This document shows positions 56,199-64,000 of a stretch of 64,000 nucleotides of DNA, piece by piece. This DNA is from Flaviflagellibacter sp963786225 (GTDB taxonomy: Bacteria; Pseudomonadota; Alphaproteobacteria; Rhizobiales; Methylopilaceae). The DNA is taken from assembly GCA_963786225.1 (NCBI GenBank), contig CAWAYQ010000006.1, forward strand, positions 194,576-258,575, in the 5' to 3' direction. The notes below the pieces were generated by a model, which saw only the letters and a program-made list of their open reading frames with translations, was not told the DNA's origin and did no database searches. Positions within the stretch are counted from its first letter, which is position 1. Each line of letters starts with the position of its first letter. A program made the position numbers and the translations under genes.

Positions 56199-56654
56199 TC
56201 ACGCGGAAAACGATGGACGCTCGGAGTCATACCTTGGCTGTGGCCAGGTATCGTCCGGCAGGTTCACCACGATCGGCGTCGCGGTGCTCCTCACGACCAC
56301 CCAGTGAAACGACTCGGAAGCCGACGGATTGATCTCCATGTGCAGCAGGAAGGCAGGCACATGGATGAAATCGCCGGCCTTCGCGCTCGCAGCGAATTCG
56401 CCCCTCGCGCCCCAGCGGACCTCGCAGATGCCGGACAAGACGTAGGCGATCGTCTGCTGCTCTCCGTGATGATGGATGCCGGTACGGGCCCCCGGCTTGA
56501 CCTCGAACAAGCCGCCCCACAACGCCGATTGGATGCCGACCTGCGGTGCGATCGCGGCCAGGCGCACGGAGCCTGACGTCTGAGCCGTTCCCGCATCGAA
56601 TCCGGCCGGGCTGACGATGCGAATGGCGGGGGATCCAGTCACCGTGGAACTCAT
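56199..56654 (-). CDS. Cupin domain-containing protein
   Basis: A 151-residue single-domain cupin. Motif 1 is GARTGIHHHGEQQTIAYVLSG, offering metal-binding histidines and a glutamate. Motif 2 lies around GDFIHVPAFLLHMEINPS, with its histidine. The ATG at 56654 follows GGGAG at about nine bases; longer in-frame starts exist upstream but add arginine-rich sequence. Substrate unknown. It faces the DedA gene convergently. Confidence 0.85.
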   Translation of the reverse strand: MSSTVTGSPAIRIVSPAGFDAGTAQTSGSVRLAAIAPQVGIQSALWGGLFEVKPGARTGIHHHGEQQTIAYVLSGICEVRWGARGEFAASAKAGDFIHVPAFLLHMEINPSASESFHWVVVRSTATPIVVNLPDDTWPQPRYDSERPSFSA

Positions 56655-56817
56655 GGTTACAGGCTCCCGCCGTTCACGCGTTTGAGATGTCATTCGTCTG
56701 TCCATTGCAAAATACCGGTGATAGGTGATCGTACGTACGATTATTAATCTGCCGCCGCTTACACCACCGTCGTCAGTGATGCAGTCGTGCTTCGCGAAGT
56801 CTTCGCGAGAACACGTG

Positions 56818-57651
56818 TCAGACCATATCGTCACCACCGCCATCGTCATCATAGCCGCCGCCGAAATCATCATCCGACGCGAAGTCGGTGTCGGAATCGT
56901 CATCCGTCCCGTTTCCATCAGAGATCGACGCGTCTTGTAGGCCCGCGTCCCGGTTCTGGTCCCCGGCGCCAGTCTGGCCCGTCGCCGGATCACTGATGTA
57001 ATTGTTCTGGGTGACCGTTTCGCTGATGCTCGGCTTCTGGCCCATGCCGCCGAGGATCCCACCGCTCTCGTGGCCGAACATCGACTGCACGCCCTCGAAG
57101 AGCAGTGCGCCGCCGGCGACCCCCGCCGCTGTAGTCGCGGCCGAGCGGAGGAAGCCCGAGCCACCCTGTGCCATCCCAGCCATGGGCGGCAGCGCAGAAC
57201 CGGGTTGGGGATAGCCTGGCTGCGCCATCCCACCCATGGGCTGCGCAAAACCGGGTTGGGCATAGCCGGGCTGCGCCGCAGGCCGGCCCCACGGATCGGC
57301 GGGAGGCGGCGACGAGGGTGGCTGGCTCGTCTGGCCGGAAGGCGGCACGCTCGCGCGGCTCGGCTGCGTCCCACCGCTGCTCTTGCCGAAAATCCCACCG
57401 AGAAAGCTGGTTGGCTGCTTCTGGCAACCGCTTCGGCGAGTTGCGTTTTCGAGATCGGCGATGCGTCCCTGCGCCTGATTGAGGGCCATGTCCTGGATAA
57501 GCACGGTCTGGACGAGGTAGTAGGCCACGTCCGGCTGCTCTGCCGCTGCCTGGCGGATGAGCAATTCGGCCTCCGGATCCCTCGGCTGGCCGCCGGCTTG
57601 CTTCAGCCGGTTGAGCAGCGAGGTGATCAGATCTCTTTCCTGAGGGGTCAT
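56818..57651 (-). CDS. DUF2076 family protein
   Basis: A 277-residue protein. The N-terminal about 80 residues (MTPQERDLITSLLNRLKQAG onward, with YYLVQTVLIQDMAL) are the conserved part of DUF2076. A Pro/Gly/Gln-rich middle repeats QPGYAQPGFAQP-like words. A small hydrophobic glycine segment (AATTAAGVAGGALLFEG) could insert in a membrane. The tail is strongly acidic with Asp/Gly runs. I use the ATG at 57651. The family is widespread in proteobacteria but its function is not established. Confidence 0.87.
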   Translation of the reverse strand: MTPQERDLITSLLNRLKQAGGQPRDPEAELLIRQAAAEQPDVAYYLVQTVLIQDMALNQAQGRIADLENATRRSGCQKQPTSFLGGIFGKSSGGTQPSRASVPPSGQTSQPPSSPPPADPWGRPAAQPGYAQPGFAQPMGGMAQPGYPQPGSALPPMAGMAQGGSGFLRSAATTAAGVAGGALLFEGVQSMFGHESGGILGGMGQKPSISETVTQNNYISDPATGQTGAGDQNRDAGLQDASISDGNGTDDDSDTDFASDDDFGGGYDDDGGGDDMV

Positions 57652-58352
57652 GAGCAATTCTCCGTGCATACGTCGTCCGGACCCTGCTGCCCATCACGGT
57701 GCATCGCAGGCCTACGCCGACATCAGGATGAAGATGAGCGCCGCCGCGATCCACGCAAATTGCCCGTGTGGTTGGCTCGGTTACACATTGGTTTGGGCTG
57801 TTCCTGCGGACGATATGGCTGGCCCGCGACCGATCCGCTGGAATGGCTCGAGGAATCGGAATGAACTGGATGAGACGGACGATCCGACCGGCGCGGCTAT
57901 CGACCAAGCCCGGCGGCCTGGGCAAAGGCCTGCCGAATTGCGGTTCGATCAGCGAGGCGCGTGGGCCGGCTGCGGGCCCTCCGCGTCTGCTCAACGGTCC
58001 ATGTCGAGGACCGTTCGGCCTTGCACGCAGTAGTTTATGGCGGAGAGGGTGGGCTACTCCGCCGGATTATCCGACTGTACGTATGACGAGCAGCCGCGGA
58101 CCGTCCGCGGGGTTACAATCGCGTGTGCAGAGTCACGGCTTCGCAGGTCGATCAAGCCGGAACCGCACCGCCCAACCGACCAAATCCGCGACCGACTTAG
58201 GGTCTTGAGAGGCAAAGAAAAGCGCGGGGCGGACCGACATCGCCACGCCTTCGGCGGCACCACGCCCTTGGCGGCCTCGCCGGAGACAGCAACTGGTCAC
58301 GATTGGGTGTTCCGAGGTACGGCCACGACTCAGGGATGCGGCGTTCGAAAGT
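57652..58352. other. 700-bp region without a recognisable gene
   Basis: It lies between the DUF2076 gene and RNA element copy D. Several overlapping open frames have no ribosome-binding site and no family I recognise. A minus-strand frame near 57720-57770 ends with a hydrophobic stretch (QFAWIAAALIFILMSA) and may be the tail of a lost small membrane protein. Confidence 0.45.
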
Positions 58353-58498
58353 TGCGTTTTGGGTTACCCATCCAAAATCTATGGATGATTTCAGGCGGCG
58401 ATTAGCAAGCCTAGCTTGGAAGACAGCGGTAGTCCCACCTCCCGAGGTTGCTGCTCCTGAGAAGCCCCGCGGTACCCTCCCGATGGGGCTTCTTTTTT
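58353..58498 (+). ncRNA. Repeated intergenic RNA element, copy D
   Basis: On the plus strand: GTTTTGGGTTACCCA, GGATGATTTCAGGC, then a hairpin (58425-58432 with 58448-58455, including wobble pairs) whose loop contains CACCTCCCGAGG. A 9-bp terminator stem (AGAAGCCCC/GGGGCTTCT) with loop CCCTCCCG and a run of six T follows. It is 178 bp upstream of the Do-type protease. It is in the opposite orientation to copies A-C, which helps show that the family is directional. Confidence 0.72.
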
Positions 58499-58676
58499 AT
58501 GAGGAGGCCAAATCCGCCCCAGACGTCCGAATGGAAGCTGCAATGAAAACCATCCGGGACGGGCTCAGTCGCTTCACCATCCGGATCGAACCGGAAGAAG
58601 AGGTCGGATTTATCGCCCGTGTAACGTCCACCGGAGCCGCGCATCACAAGCATCCACTCGAAGAAGGATACAAGCG

Positions 58677-60256
58677 ATGACCAAGAACACGGAGTTCTCC
58701 CAATCCCAAGTCCTCGCGGGCGCGTCGTTTGACAGCCCTTTCCTCCGTGGCCGCGACCAGCCTCGCGGTGGTCATTGGGGGACTTATAGCCCTTCACGAA
58801 CGGGACATTCCGGAATGGGCCCCTCCAGCGCAGGCGGCCCAAAGTGCCGCTCGGCCTGGCAGCGCGCCGATGTCGTCCGCACAGGCGGGCCAAAGTGCCG
58901 CTCGGCCTGCAGCGTTGCGCGAGCGCAGAGCAGGCGGCCCAAAGTGCCGCTCGGCCTGGCAGCGTTGCCGATCTCGTCGCCAGGGTAAAGCCCGCGGTCA
59001 TCTCAGTGCGTGTAATCGAGGAGGCTCAACAGACGGCGACCTCGGATACTGCGACCTCGGATAAGGACGGCAGCCCTATCCCCAGTTCTCCTGGCGGGGG
59101 CAAAGCCGTGGGACTAGGCTCGGGCTTTTTCATCTCGGCTGATGGCTATGCCGTCACCAACAACCACGTCGTTGACCACGTCGAATCCGTCGAGGTCGCG
59201 ACGGCCGATGGGAAAAGCCACAAGGCAAAGGTCGTCGGCACCGACCCGAAGACCGATCTTGCCCTGATCAAAGTCGATGGTCAGGACTTTCCATTTGTCA
59301 GCTTTGCCGACCAGCAACCGCGCGTGGGCGACTCGGTGATCGCGATCGGCAACCCCTACGGATTGGGCGGCACTGTGACCGCCGGCATCGTTTCTGCAGA
59401 GGGACGCGACATTGGCCAGGGACCATATGACGACTTCATTCAGATCGATGCGCCTATCAACCGCGGCAATTCCGGAGGGCCGGCGTTCGACGTCAACGGC
59501 AATGTGATTGGCATCAACACAGCCATCTACTCGCCGTCCGAGGGCTCGGTCGGGATCGGCTTCGACATTCCGGCCGCCACGGCGAAAGCGGTTATCGCCG
59601 AACTCAAAGACAAGGGCCAGGTGACGCGCGGCTGGCTCGGCATTGAGGACCAGGAAGTCACCGCGGACATCGCCGCGGGTCTTGACCTGGAGCAGGCCAG
59701 AGGTGCTCTCGTCGACGAGGCCCAGCCCGCCGGCCCAGCCGCCGCGGCGGGCGTCAAGTCCAGGGACGTGATCACAGCCGTCAATGGCGTGGCGATCAAC
59801 GATCCGCGCGAGCTGGCTCAGAAGGTCGGCGGGATGGCCCCGGGCACTTCGGTCACATTGAGCGTCATTCGCGACGGCGAGCCCAAAGACCTGACTTTGA
59901 AGCTCGGCACGAAGCCAACCGAACGTCCCGCGCAAGCCGATACGGGAACCGGCAGCAGCCCTGCGTCTTCAAACGAGCAAAATCTCGGGCTCATGCTTGC
60001 GCCGGCAAAACAGGTGCCTGGTGCCGGCAAAAAAGGCGTCGTGGTGGTCGCTACCGACTCCGATGGCGCGGCGGAGGAGCATGGCTTGCAGGCCGGCGAC
60101 ATCATCCTCGATATCGGTGGGAAGGAGGTTTCGACCGCCAACGATGTCCGCCAGGAATTTGCATCGCTCCGCAAGGAGGGCAAGCAGGCCGCACTGATGC
60201 GGATCCAGTCGGGCGACGCGACTCAGTTCGTGGCGCTGCCCCTCGGCCACGAGTAA
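58677..60256 (+). pseudogene. Do/DegP-type periplasmic serine protease, N-terminus split by two indels
   Basis: A trypsin-like protease with two PDZ domains, about 525 residues when joined. The catalytic triad is His in TNNHVVDHVES, Asp in KTDLALIKV and Ser in NRGNSGGPAF. PDZ1 (GWLGIEDQEV) and PDZ2 (EEHGLQAGDIILDIGG) follow. The ATG at 58677 (MTKNTEF) follows AAGGA. One base too many near 58742 separates it from the membrane anchor (SVAATSLAVVIGGLIAL), and a missing G near 58908 shifts the frame before SVADLVARVKPAV. The linker contains three copies of an approximately 50-bp repeat. The role is envelope protein quality control. Confidence 0.87.
58831..58979 (+). repeat. Three imperfect copies of an approximately 50-bp repeat in the protease linker
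   Basis: Units beginning CAGGCGGCCCAAAGTGCCGC start at 58831, 58882 (one substitution) and 58931. The periods are 51 and 49 bp, so the second step breaks the frame. The middle unit lacks one G (CCTGCAGCG rather than CCTGGCAGCG). In frame the unit encodes AQAAQSAARPGS-like residues. Confidence 0.8.
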
Positions 60257-60320
60257 ACCAGCCGGCGGCAAGGGCTGCGCGAACTCGACACCGTTATTGG
60301 TGGGCGTCGCTCGAGAGAGG

Positions 60321-60339
60321 CGAGACCGTTTCGGTCTCG
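60321..60339 (+). terminator. Hairpin after the Do-type protease
   Basis: CGAGACCG and its complement CGGTCTCG form an 8-bp stem with a TTT loop, 64 bp past the stop codon. No long U-tract follows. Confidence 0.45.
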
Positions 60340-60343
60340 GGAA

Positions 60344-60627
60344 GCTGTCTCCTGGAGCGGCGCGATGGACGGCGGCTGCGCCTCGACGCAGGGGATCTTC
60401 AGCTGCGCCCCCAGTCGGTGACGCCCATCCGCGGTCGGGATGCACGAGGCGGATCGTCTGAGCACGCCCGTCACATGCGCGTACACGCTGGCGTGCCTTG
60501 CGTGAGGCGGCGGCCAGCACCGACCGGCGCCTGGCCGAGCTCCGGCGTCACGGGCGCGCCGAAAGCTCGCCCGAACCGGTGCCAAGCCGGCTGGCGTCAC
60601 TTCCGAGGTCGGCTGCAGGTCGCGTAG
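60344..60627 (+). pseudogene. Degenerate internally deleted copy of the rclR-like AraC gene
   Basis: The first part (60344-60450) matches the AraC gene at about 61522-61630, including CTGTCTCCTGGAGCGGCG. The last part (about 60530-60627) matches 62130-62216, including AAAGCTCGCCCGAACCGGTG. The roughly 500 bp between them in the parent are missing. Frames are broken, so no functional protein is expected. It lies at the 3' side of the DUF417 gene, in direct orientation to the parent. Confidence 0.75.
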
Positions 60628-61221
60628 CGGCGGTTGCCCGGGACGATCGGCCGGTGAGGTCTTGCGCGCGCACCGTCTACGACAAGAAGCCATCCGCCGG
60701 CCAGAATGACAGTGTCTTTGAGCACAAGGCGGCCAGCACCGGAGAGATAGGGGAAGCCGTGTTGTGCATCGCCGAGGGCCAACACCCAAGCTTCCGGCGT
60801 CGTCACGAGGAAGGAGAGGGTGACGAATGGTGTAAGGAACGCCAAGCACTGCTCCAGCAAGTCCCAAGCGCACCGACACAAGGCCCGACAACACCAGGAA
60901 TCCGATGATCAACTCAACAGTCCCAAGTCCGTATGAGAACGCGTAGGTGTTGTTTGCTGTCTCCCAGGCACGGTCAGCGGGCTTAAGCTCGCCTTCACGG
61001 GTAGGGTGGGCCTTGTAGTCCTCCGGATGCTTGTAGAAGAAGGACATCACGGGACTGTTGGCCACGAGCGGCGTTATGCTGTCGGCTTCATAAGGCACGA
61101 ACTTCAGCGCACCGATCCACAAGAAAACAATTGCGATGGAAATTCGGAGGGCAGCAACGCCGATCCGCTGGGAAACCGGAGTGGCGATCATACCAAGTAT
61201 GCGAAGGACATTTGCGGTCAT
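60597..61221 (-). pseudogene. DUF417 (RclC/YkgB-like) membrane protein, split by one frameshift
   Basis: Joined at about 60838, where one extra G sits, this gives a protein of about 205 residues with four hydrophobic segments. RISIAIVFLWIGALKFVPYEADSI-type sequence opens it, then SYGLGTVELIIGFLVLSG, followed in the second frame by LTPFVTLSFLVTTPEAW. These match the DUF417 family, which includes RclC of the E. coli reactive-chlorine operon. The ATG at 61221 follows AGGAG. It is divergent from an AraC gene resembling rclR, which supports this identity. Confidence 0.8.
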
Positions 61222-61363
61222 TGGAAGGGCTCCTGGGACGGCCGTTTGCCCGGGCAACCTGCTTGATGATGGACTCGAGATGGCTCTGGGACGGTCGAGC
61301 CGACATGCTCTCGCGGCGCAAAGCACTGGCCGTCCGGATCACCAGCGGGAGGACTGCCGGGCC
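61222..61363. promoter_or_regulatory. rclC-like/rclR-like divergent promoter region with a direct repeat
   Basis: Two near-identical words, GGCTCCTGGGACGGCCG (61228-61244) and GGCTCTGGGACGGTCG (61282-61297), lie in direct orientation with starts 54 bp apart. AraC-type activators bind direct repeats, so these are candidate sites, though the spacing is long and the first overlaps the ribosome-binding site of the DUF417 gene. Confidence 0.35.
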
Positions 61364-62299
61364 ATGTCGGAACCAGCCTCGCCTGATGCCCTCAGCAGTG
61401 TCGCAGCCCTGCTGCGGGTGCGACCCGAACTCGAGGACTTCTGCCGCTTCCTCGCGCTGGGCCACATCCCACGAGGCCGAGCCACCCGGCTGGGCCTACT
61501 TCCACATTGTCACCAAGGGAGGCTGTCTCCTGGAGCGGCGCGATGGACGGCGGCTGCGCCTCGACGCAGGGGATCTTCTGCTGCTCCCTCATGGCGACGC
61601 CCACATCGTGCGGTCCCGGGATGCACGAGGCGGATCGTATGGCCCGCCCGTCACCGTCGCGTACAACAACGCCATTCGGATCAAGACCAACACGGACCAG
61701 CCCGCGACCGAGCTGATCTGCGGCCGCCTCCGGTTCGAGGCAGCGCCGGACAATCTGGTGATTGCGGCGCTCCCGGACACCATCGTCCTCAAGCTTGGCG
61801 GTCAAGGCGTGCTGAAGCAGATGCGTTCTCTGGTGCTGGCGATCCGCGACGAGCTGGATGGCGATCGGCAAGGTGCCGCCGCCATCGCCGCCGACCTGGC
61901 GCGCGCCTTGTTGGTGATGATGCTGCGGCTTCACTTCGAGGAGGCGGCTGCCGCGGATGGTCTCATGAGGCTTCTCGCATCGCGGCCCACCGCACGACCC
62001 GCGCAGGCAATGCTCCGCGATCCGGCACGCGACTGGACGCTCGATGAGTTGGCGAATGAGGCCCACGTCTCCCGGGCGACGCTGGTTCGTGCCTTTCGTC
62101 AGGCAGGGGCATGGCCCCGCTGGCGTTCCTGGCCGAGCTCCGGCTGTCACTGGCGCGCCGAAAGCTCGCCCGAACCGGTGCCAAGCTGGCTCAAGTCGCT
62201 TCCGAGGTCGGCTACAGGTCCGAGAGCGCCTTCTCGCGGGCGTTCGTCCGACGCTTCGGGATCAGCCCAGGCGAAGCTCGCAACATCGATCAAGCATAG
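61364..62299 (+). pseudogene. AraC family regulator with cupin_6-type domain (RclR-like), split by two frameshifts
   Basis: Joined at about 61450 and 62106 the gene encodes about 311 residues. The N-terminal cupin-type sensor includes HEAEPPGWAYFHIV, LDAGDLLLLPHGDAH and ELICGRLRFE, as in RclR-like regulators. The AraC helix-turn-helix pair reads DELANEAHVSRATLVRAFRQ and LAQVASEVGYRSESAFSRAF. The ATG at 61364 follows GGGAGGA. It is divergent from the DUF417 gene, the same pairing as rclR with the rcl operon, which responds to hypochlorous acid in E. coli. Each break is repaired by one base. Confidence 0.8.
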
Positions 62300-63383
62300 G
62301 CCGGATCGCGGTCATGGAGAGACGCCGCACCGCTGGTGGCGCGATTTGACGACGCGGAGGTATCGACGCTGCGCGAGATCGCCCATGCCTACAACATGGA
62401 CGAACGCTATGCCGTCTTCGTGCTTGGACTAGCGTTTCCGTTGCCGATTTGACTCGCCGCATTCTCGAGGGCCGGCAACCCCAGCGGCATGACGCTCCCT
62501 CGTTGCGCGGACAATCGACGCGCCGGTGTCCTGGCAAGCGCAACACAGCATCTTCTAGATCAGAGTGAGTGGCGTCAAGGAGAGCCATCATTAATTGGAT
62601 CTTGAGCGCCCCACCGAGGCGCTTACGAAGGCCTTATTCCACGATTTTTCAGTAGATGCTTCGAAACGCCGGAAGTGTCGTTTGTTCGGCAGCACGTAGA
62701 CGAGCAGCCGTTGGGGAATGCAGATCATTCCTTGGGATGGACCAAGACATATCTCGGTATAACTATTATCTCCCGTCGCATATGAATACGGTCTCCTGCG
62801 GTCTCAGAGCCCCGACCATTCGGCGAATGTATCGTGAACATTCAAGAGCCTGGGGCAGAATGGAGAACATCCCGTCCACAATGGGCACCACTGGTGCAAA
62901 ACCAGGGGGCGAAAAAGTATCCGACCTCAGCGCTTCTGCAGTCATCCGCTGGACTTGGGTGGTGACGATATCTGCGGAGTTGCGGTCACACGGAATTTGC
63001 AGAACGCCGGCGATTCGCCACAGCACGTGGAGCTAGGTCTACAGTGGCCGGGTTGCATTGAACGCGCGCTTCTCTTCGCAGGCCAGTTTGACGCGCGCGT
63101 TTGTCGCGCGACCGAAGCAACCCCAGCTGATTCGGAACAGGGCCGACGCTGACCCCCGTCGCCGCGGTCAACGCCGCTTTAGAAGGATCTAATCCGCGAT
63201 GAGCCTGATGCAGGATCGGACACTGTCCCCCAGTTGACCAAACTGCCCCATGAACGAGGCCTGGATGCCAGGAAACAATCGCCATCGCTGCTACTCAAGT
63301 CGTCCAAAGAGTTGGGCTGGTCGCACCTTGCTGGCGAGCTTCGCTCCCATAGCCCTTGCTGCGAATGAGTGGCGAGCGCAGCC
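62300..63383. other. 1.08-kb region with remnants only
   Basis: No intact gene recognised. A frame at about 62336-62452 encodes VARFDDAEVSTLREIAHAYN and ends LGLAFPLPI; it looks protein-like but has no start signal or family. Near the right end, 63289-63355 duplicates the 5' end of the following AraC gene. Confidence 0.5.
63289..63355 (+). repeat. Partial duplicate of the 5' end of the next AraC gene
   Basis: It reads LLKSSKELGWSHLAGELRSHS and then stops, against LLKSSNDFGWSTLFAELRSHS in the gene at 63384. The two copies are about 115 bp apart in direct orientation, and the nucleotide match covers about 65 bp. Confidence 0.7.
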
Positions 63384-64000
63384 ATGAGCTACGTATCGAC
63401 ACTGCTGAAGTCGTCCAATGACTTTGGGTGGTCCACCCTATTCGCCGAGCTCCGCTCCCATAGCCGCTACGAAGGGTCCGGGGCTGCCCCGCCGCCGCAT
63501 GCGCAAGTTGAGATTGTCGTTCGTGGAACGAACGAAGCACTCCTGACCGAAATCGCTGGAAGCTGGCAGTCTGCGCGGCCGACAACGGGCGCGATCTGGT
63601 TGAAGCCGATCGGAGGGCGGTACGACGAGGCCTGTATCCGTTCGCCGCTGGAGACCATGAAGTTATACGTACCCAGCGTCGTCTTTGCCCGCCTGATGGA
63701 CGATTACAATCTGTCGGCGGCACCGGAACGTTCCATCCGTCATTCTTGTGGCGTACAGGACGAGCTCATCAATCAGATCGGCCTGTCAGGTGCTGTCGGA
63801 GTTGATGTGTCCGACCGCGGCGGGCCGCATGCTCGTGGAAGACTCATCGCTGCTGCTCGGGGCACGGCTGACGAAAGCGCACTCGGACCGGTCTCATCCG
63901 ATTGCCGATAAGGTCGCACGCTCGACTTGATCAACGGAGGTTAAATCGGGTTCTCGCGTACATCGAAGAACACCTCGCTGACGAGATCACTGTCGAGAAC
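63384..64000 (+). pseudogene. AraC family regulator, cut by the window end and by two frameshifts
   Basis: The N-terminal domain matches the AraC_N/ArgR-like domain of a large regulator family (LKSSNDFGWSTLFAELRSHS, CIRSPLETMKLYVPSVVFARL). Near 63790 the frame changes and continues LSELMCPTAAGRMLVEDSS. After a further change near 63870-63905 it continues ARLDQRRLNRVLAYIEEHLA, the start of the AraC DNA-binding domain, at the window edge. The ATG at 63384 is chosen by homology. The gene continues beyond the window. Confidence 0.72.

Noticed and set aside
58303..58680. 125-codon plus-strand frame ending at the protease start
   Set aside because: Its first half is RNA element copy D including the terminator. 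Only the last about 49 codons (from 58530) look slightly protein-like, and they lack a ribosome-binding site.

Overview
The window is high-GC alphaproteobacterial DNA. The gene families (Kup, RpoH-type sigma, FixJ-type regulators, DUF2076, DUF1614, NodT-type outer-membrane factor, TRAP and PrpD clusters, PepSY/cytochrome b modules) fit the Hyphomicrobiales, probably a Bradyrhizobium/Rhodopseudomonas relative. No rRNA, tRNA, CRISPR, transposase or phage gene was recognised. About ten otherwise recognisable genes are split by one-base indels, mostly in short G/C runs, while several of the longest genes are intact. The assembly may carry indel errors, or some of these genes may be decaying; the two cannot be separated from one sequence.

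Layout. 1-7.3 kb is a catabolic block: two MmgE/PrpD dehydratase-like proteins, a PrpF-fold tautomerase, a D-2-hydroxyacid dehydrogenase, an IclR regulator and a LacI/GntR-type regulator. 7.4-10.9 kb is a divergent operon of gluconokinase and a complete TRAP transporter, with two matching LacI-type palindromes in the divergent gap. 11-15 kb holds a NarL-type two-component pair, a PepSY protein, a cytochrome b561 and the decayed front end of a second kinase. 15.2-26.3 kb is a secretion island: a giant RTX animal-haem-type peroxidase, a PrtD-type ABC exporter, a second RTX protein and an HlyD-type adaptor. 26.4-31 kb has an ArsB/NhaD permease and an ABC permease/ATPase pair. 31.4-35.9 kb has FixJ-like regulators, a PAS kinase and an AraC regulator. 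36-41.9 kb has an outer-membrane protein and an EmrAB/NodT tripartite pump. 42-45.3 kb has a glycine-rich secreted protein, a sigma-32 lacking region 4, a DUF1614 protein and a kinase. 46.2-51.9 kb is an RND pump operon ending in a cytochrome c. 52-57.7 kb has a DsrE-like secreted protein, Kup, DedA, cupin and DUF2076 proteins. 58.6-64 kb has a Do-type protease, a DUF417/AraC pair resembling rclC/rclR, and the start of another AraC regulator.

Three patterns cut across the genes. First, an approximately 150-nt element with a C-rich hairpin and a Rho-independent terminator occurs four times between 45 and 58.5 kb; it is a candidate multicopy sRNA or leader family. Second, the kinase promoter at 13.4 kb, with paired ACCTAGGT-type boxes 23 bp apart, is duplicated in front of the RTX peroxidase, suggesting that the two-component system controls the secretion island. 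Third, partial decayed duplicates lie near their parents for five genes: the kinase 5' end, the kup 3' end, the cytochrome c 3' end, the rclR-like gene and the last AraC gene.
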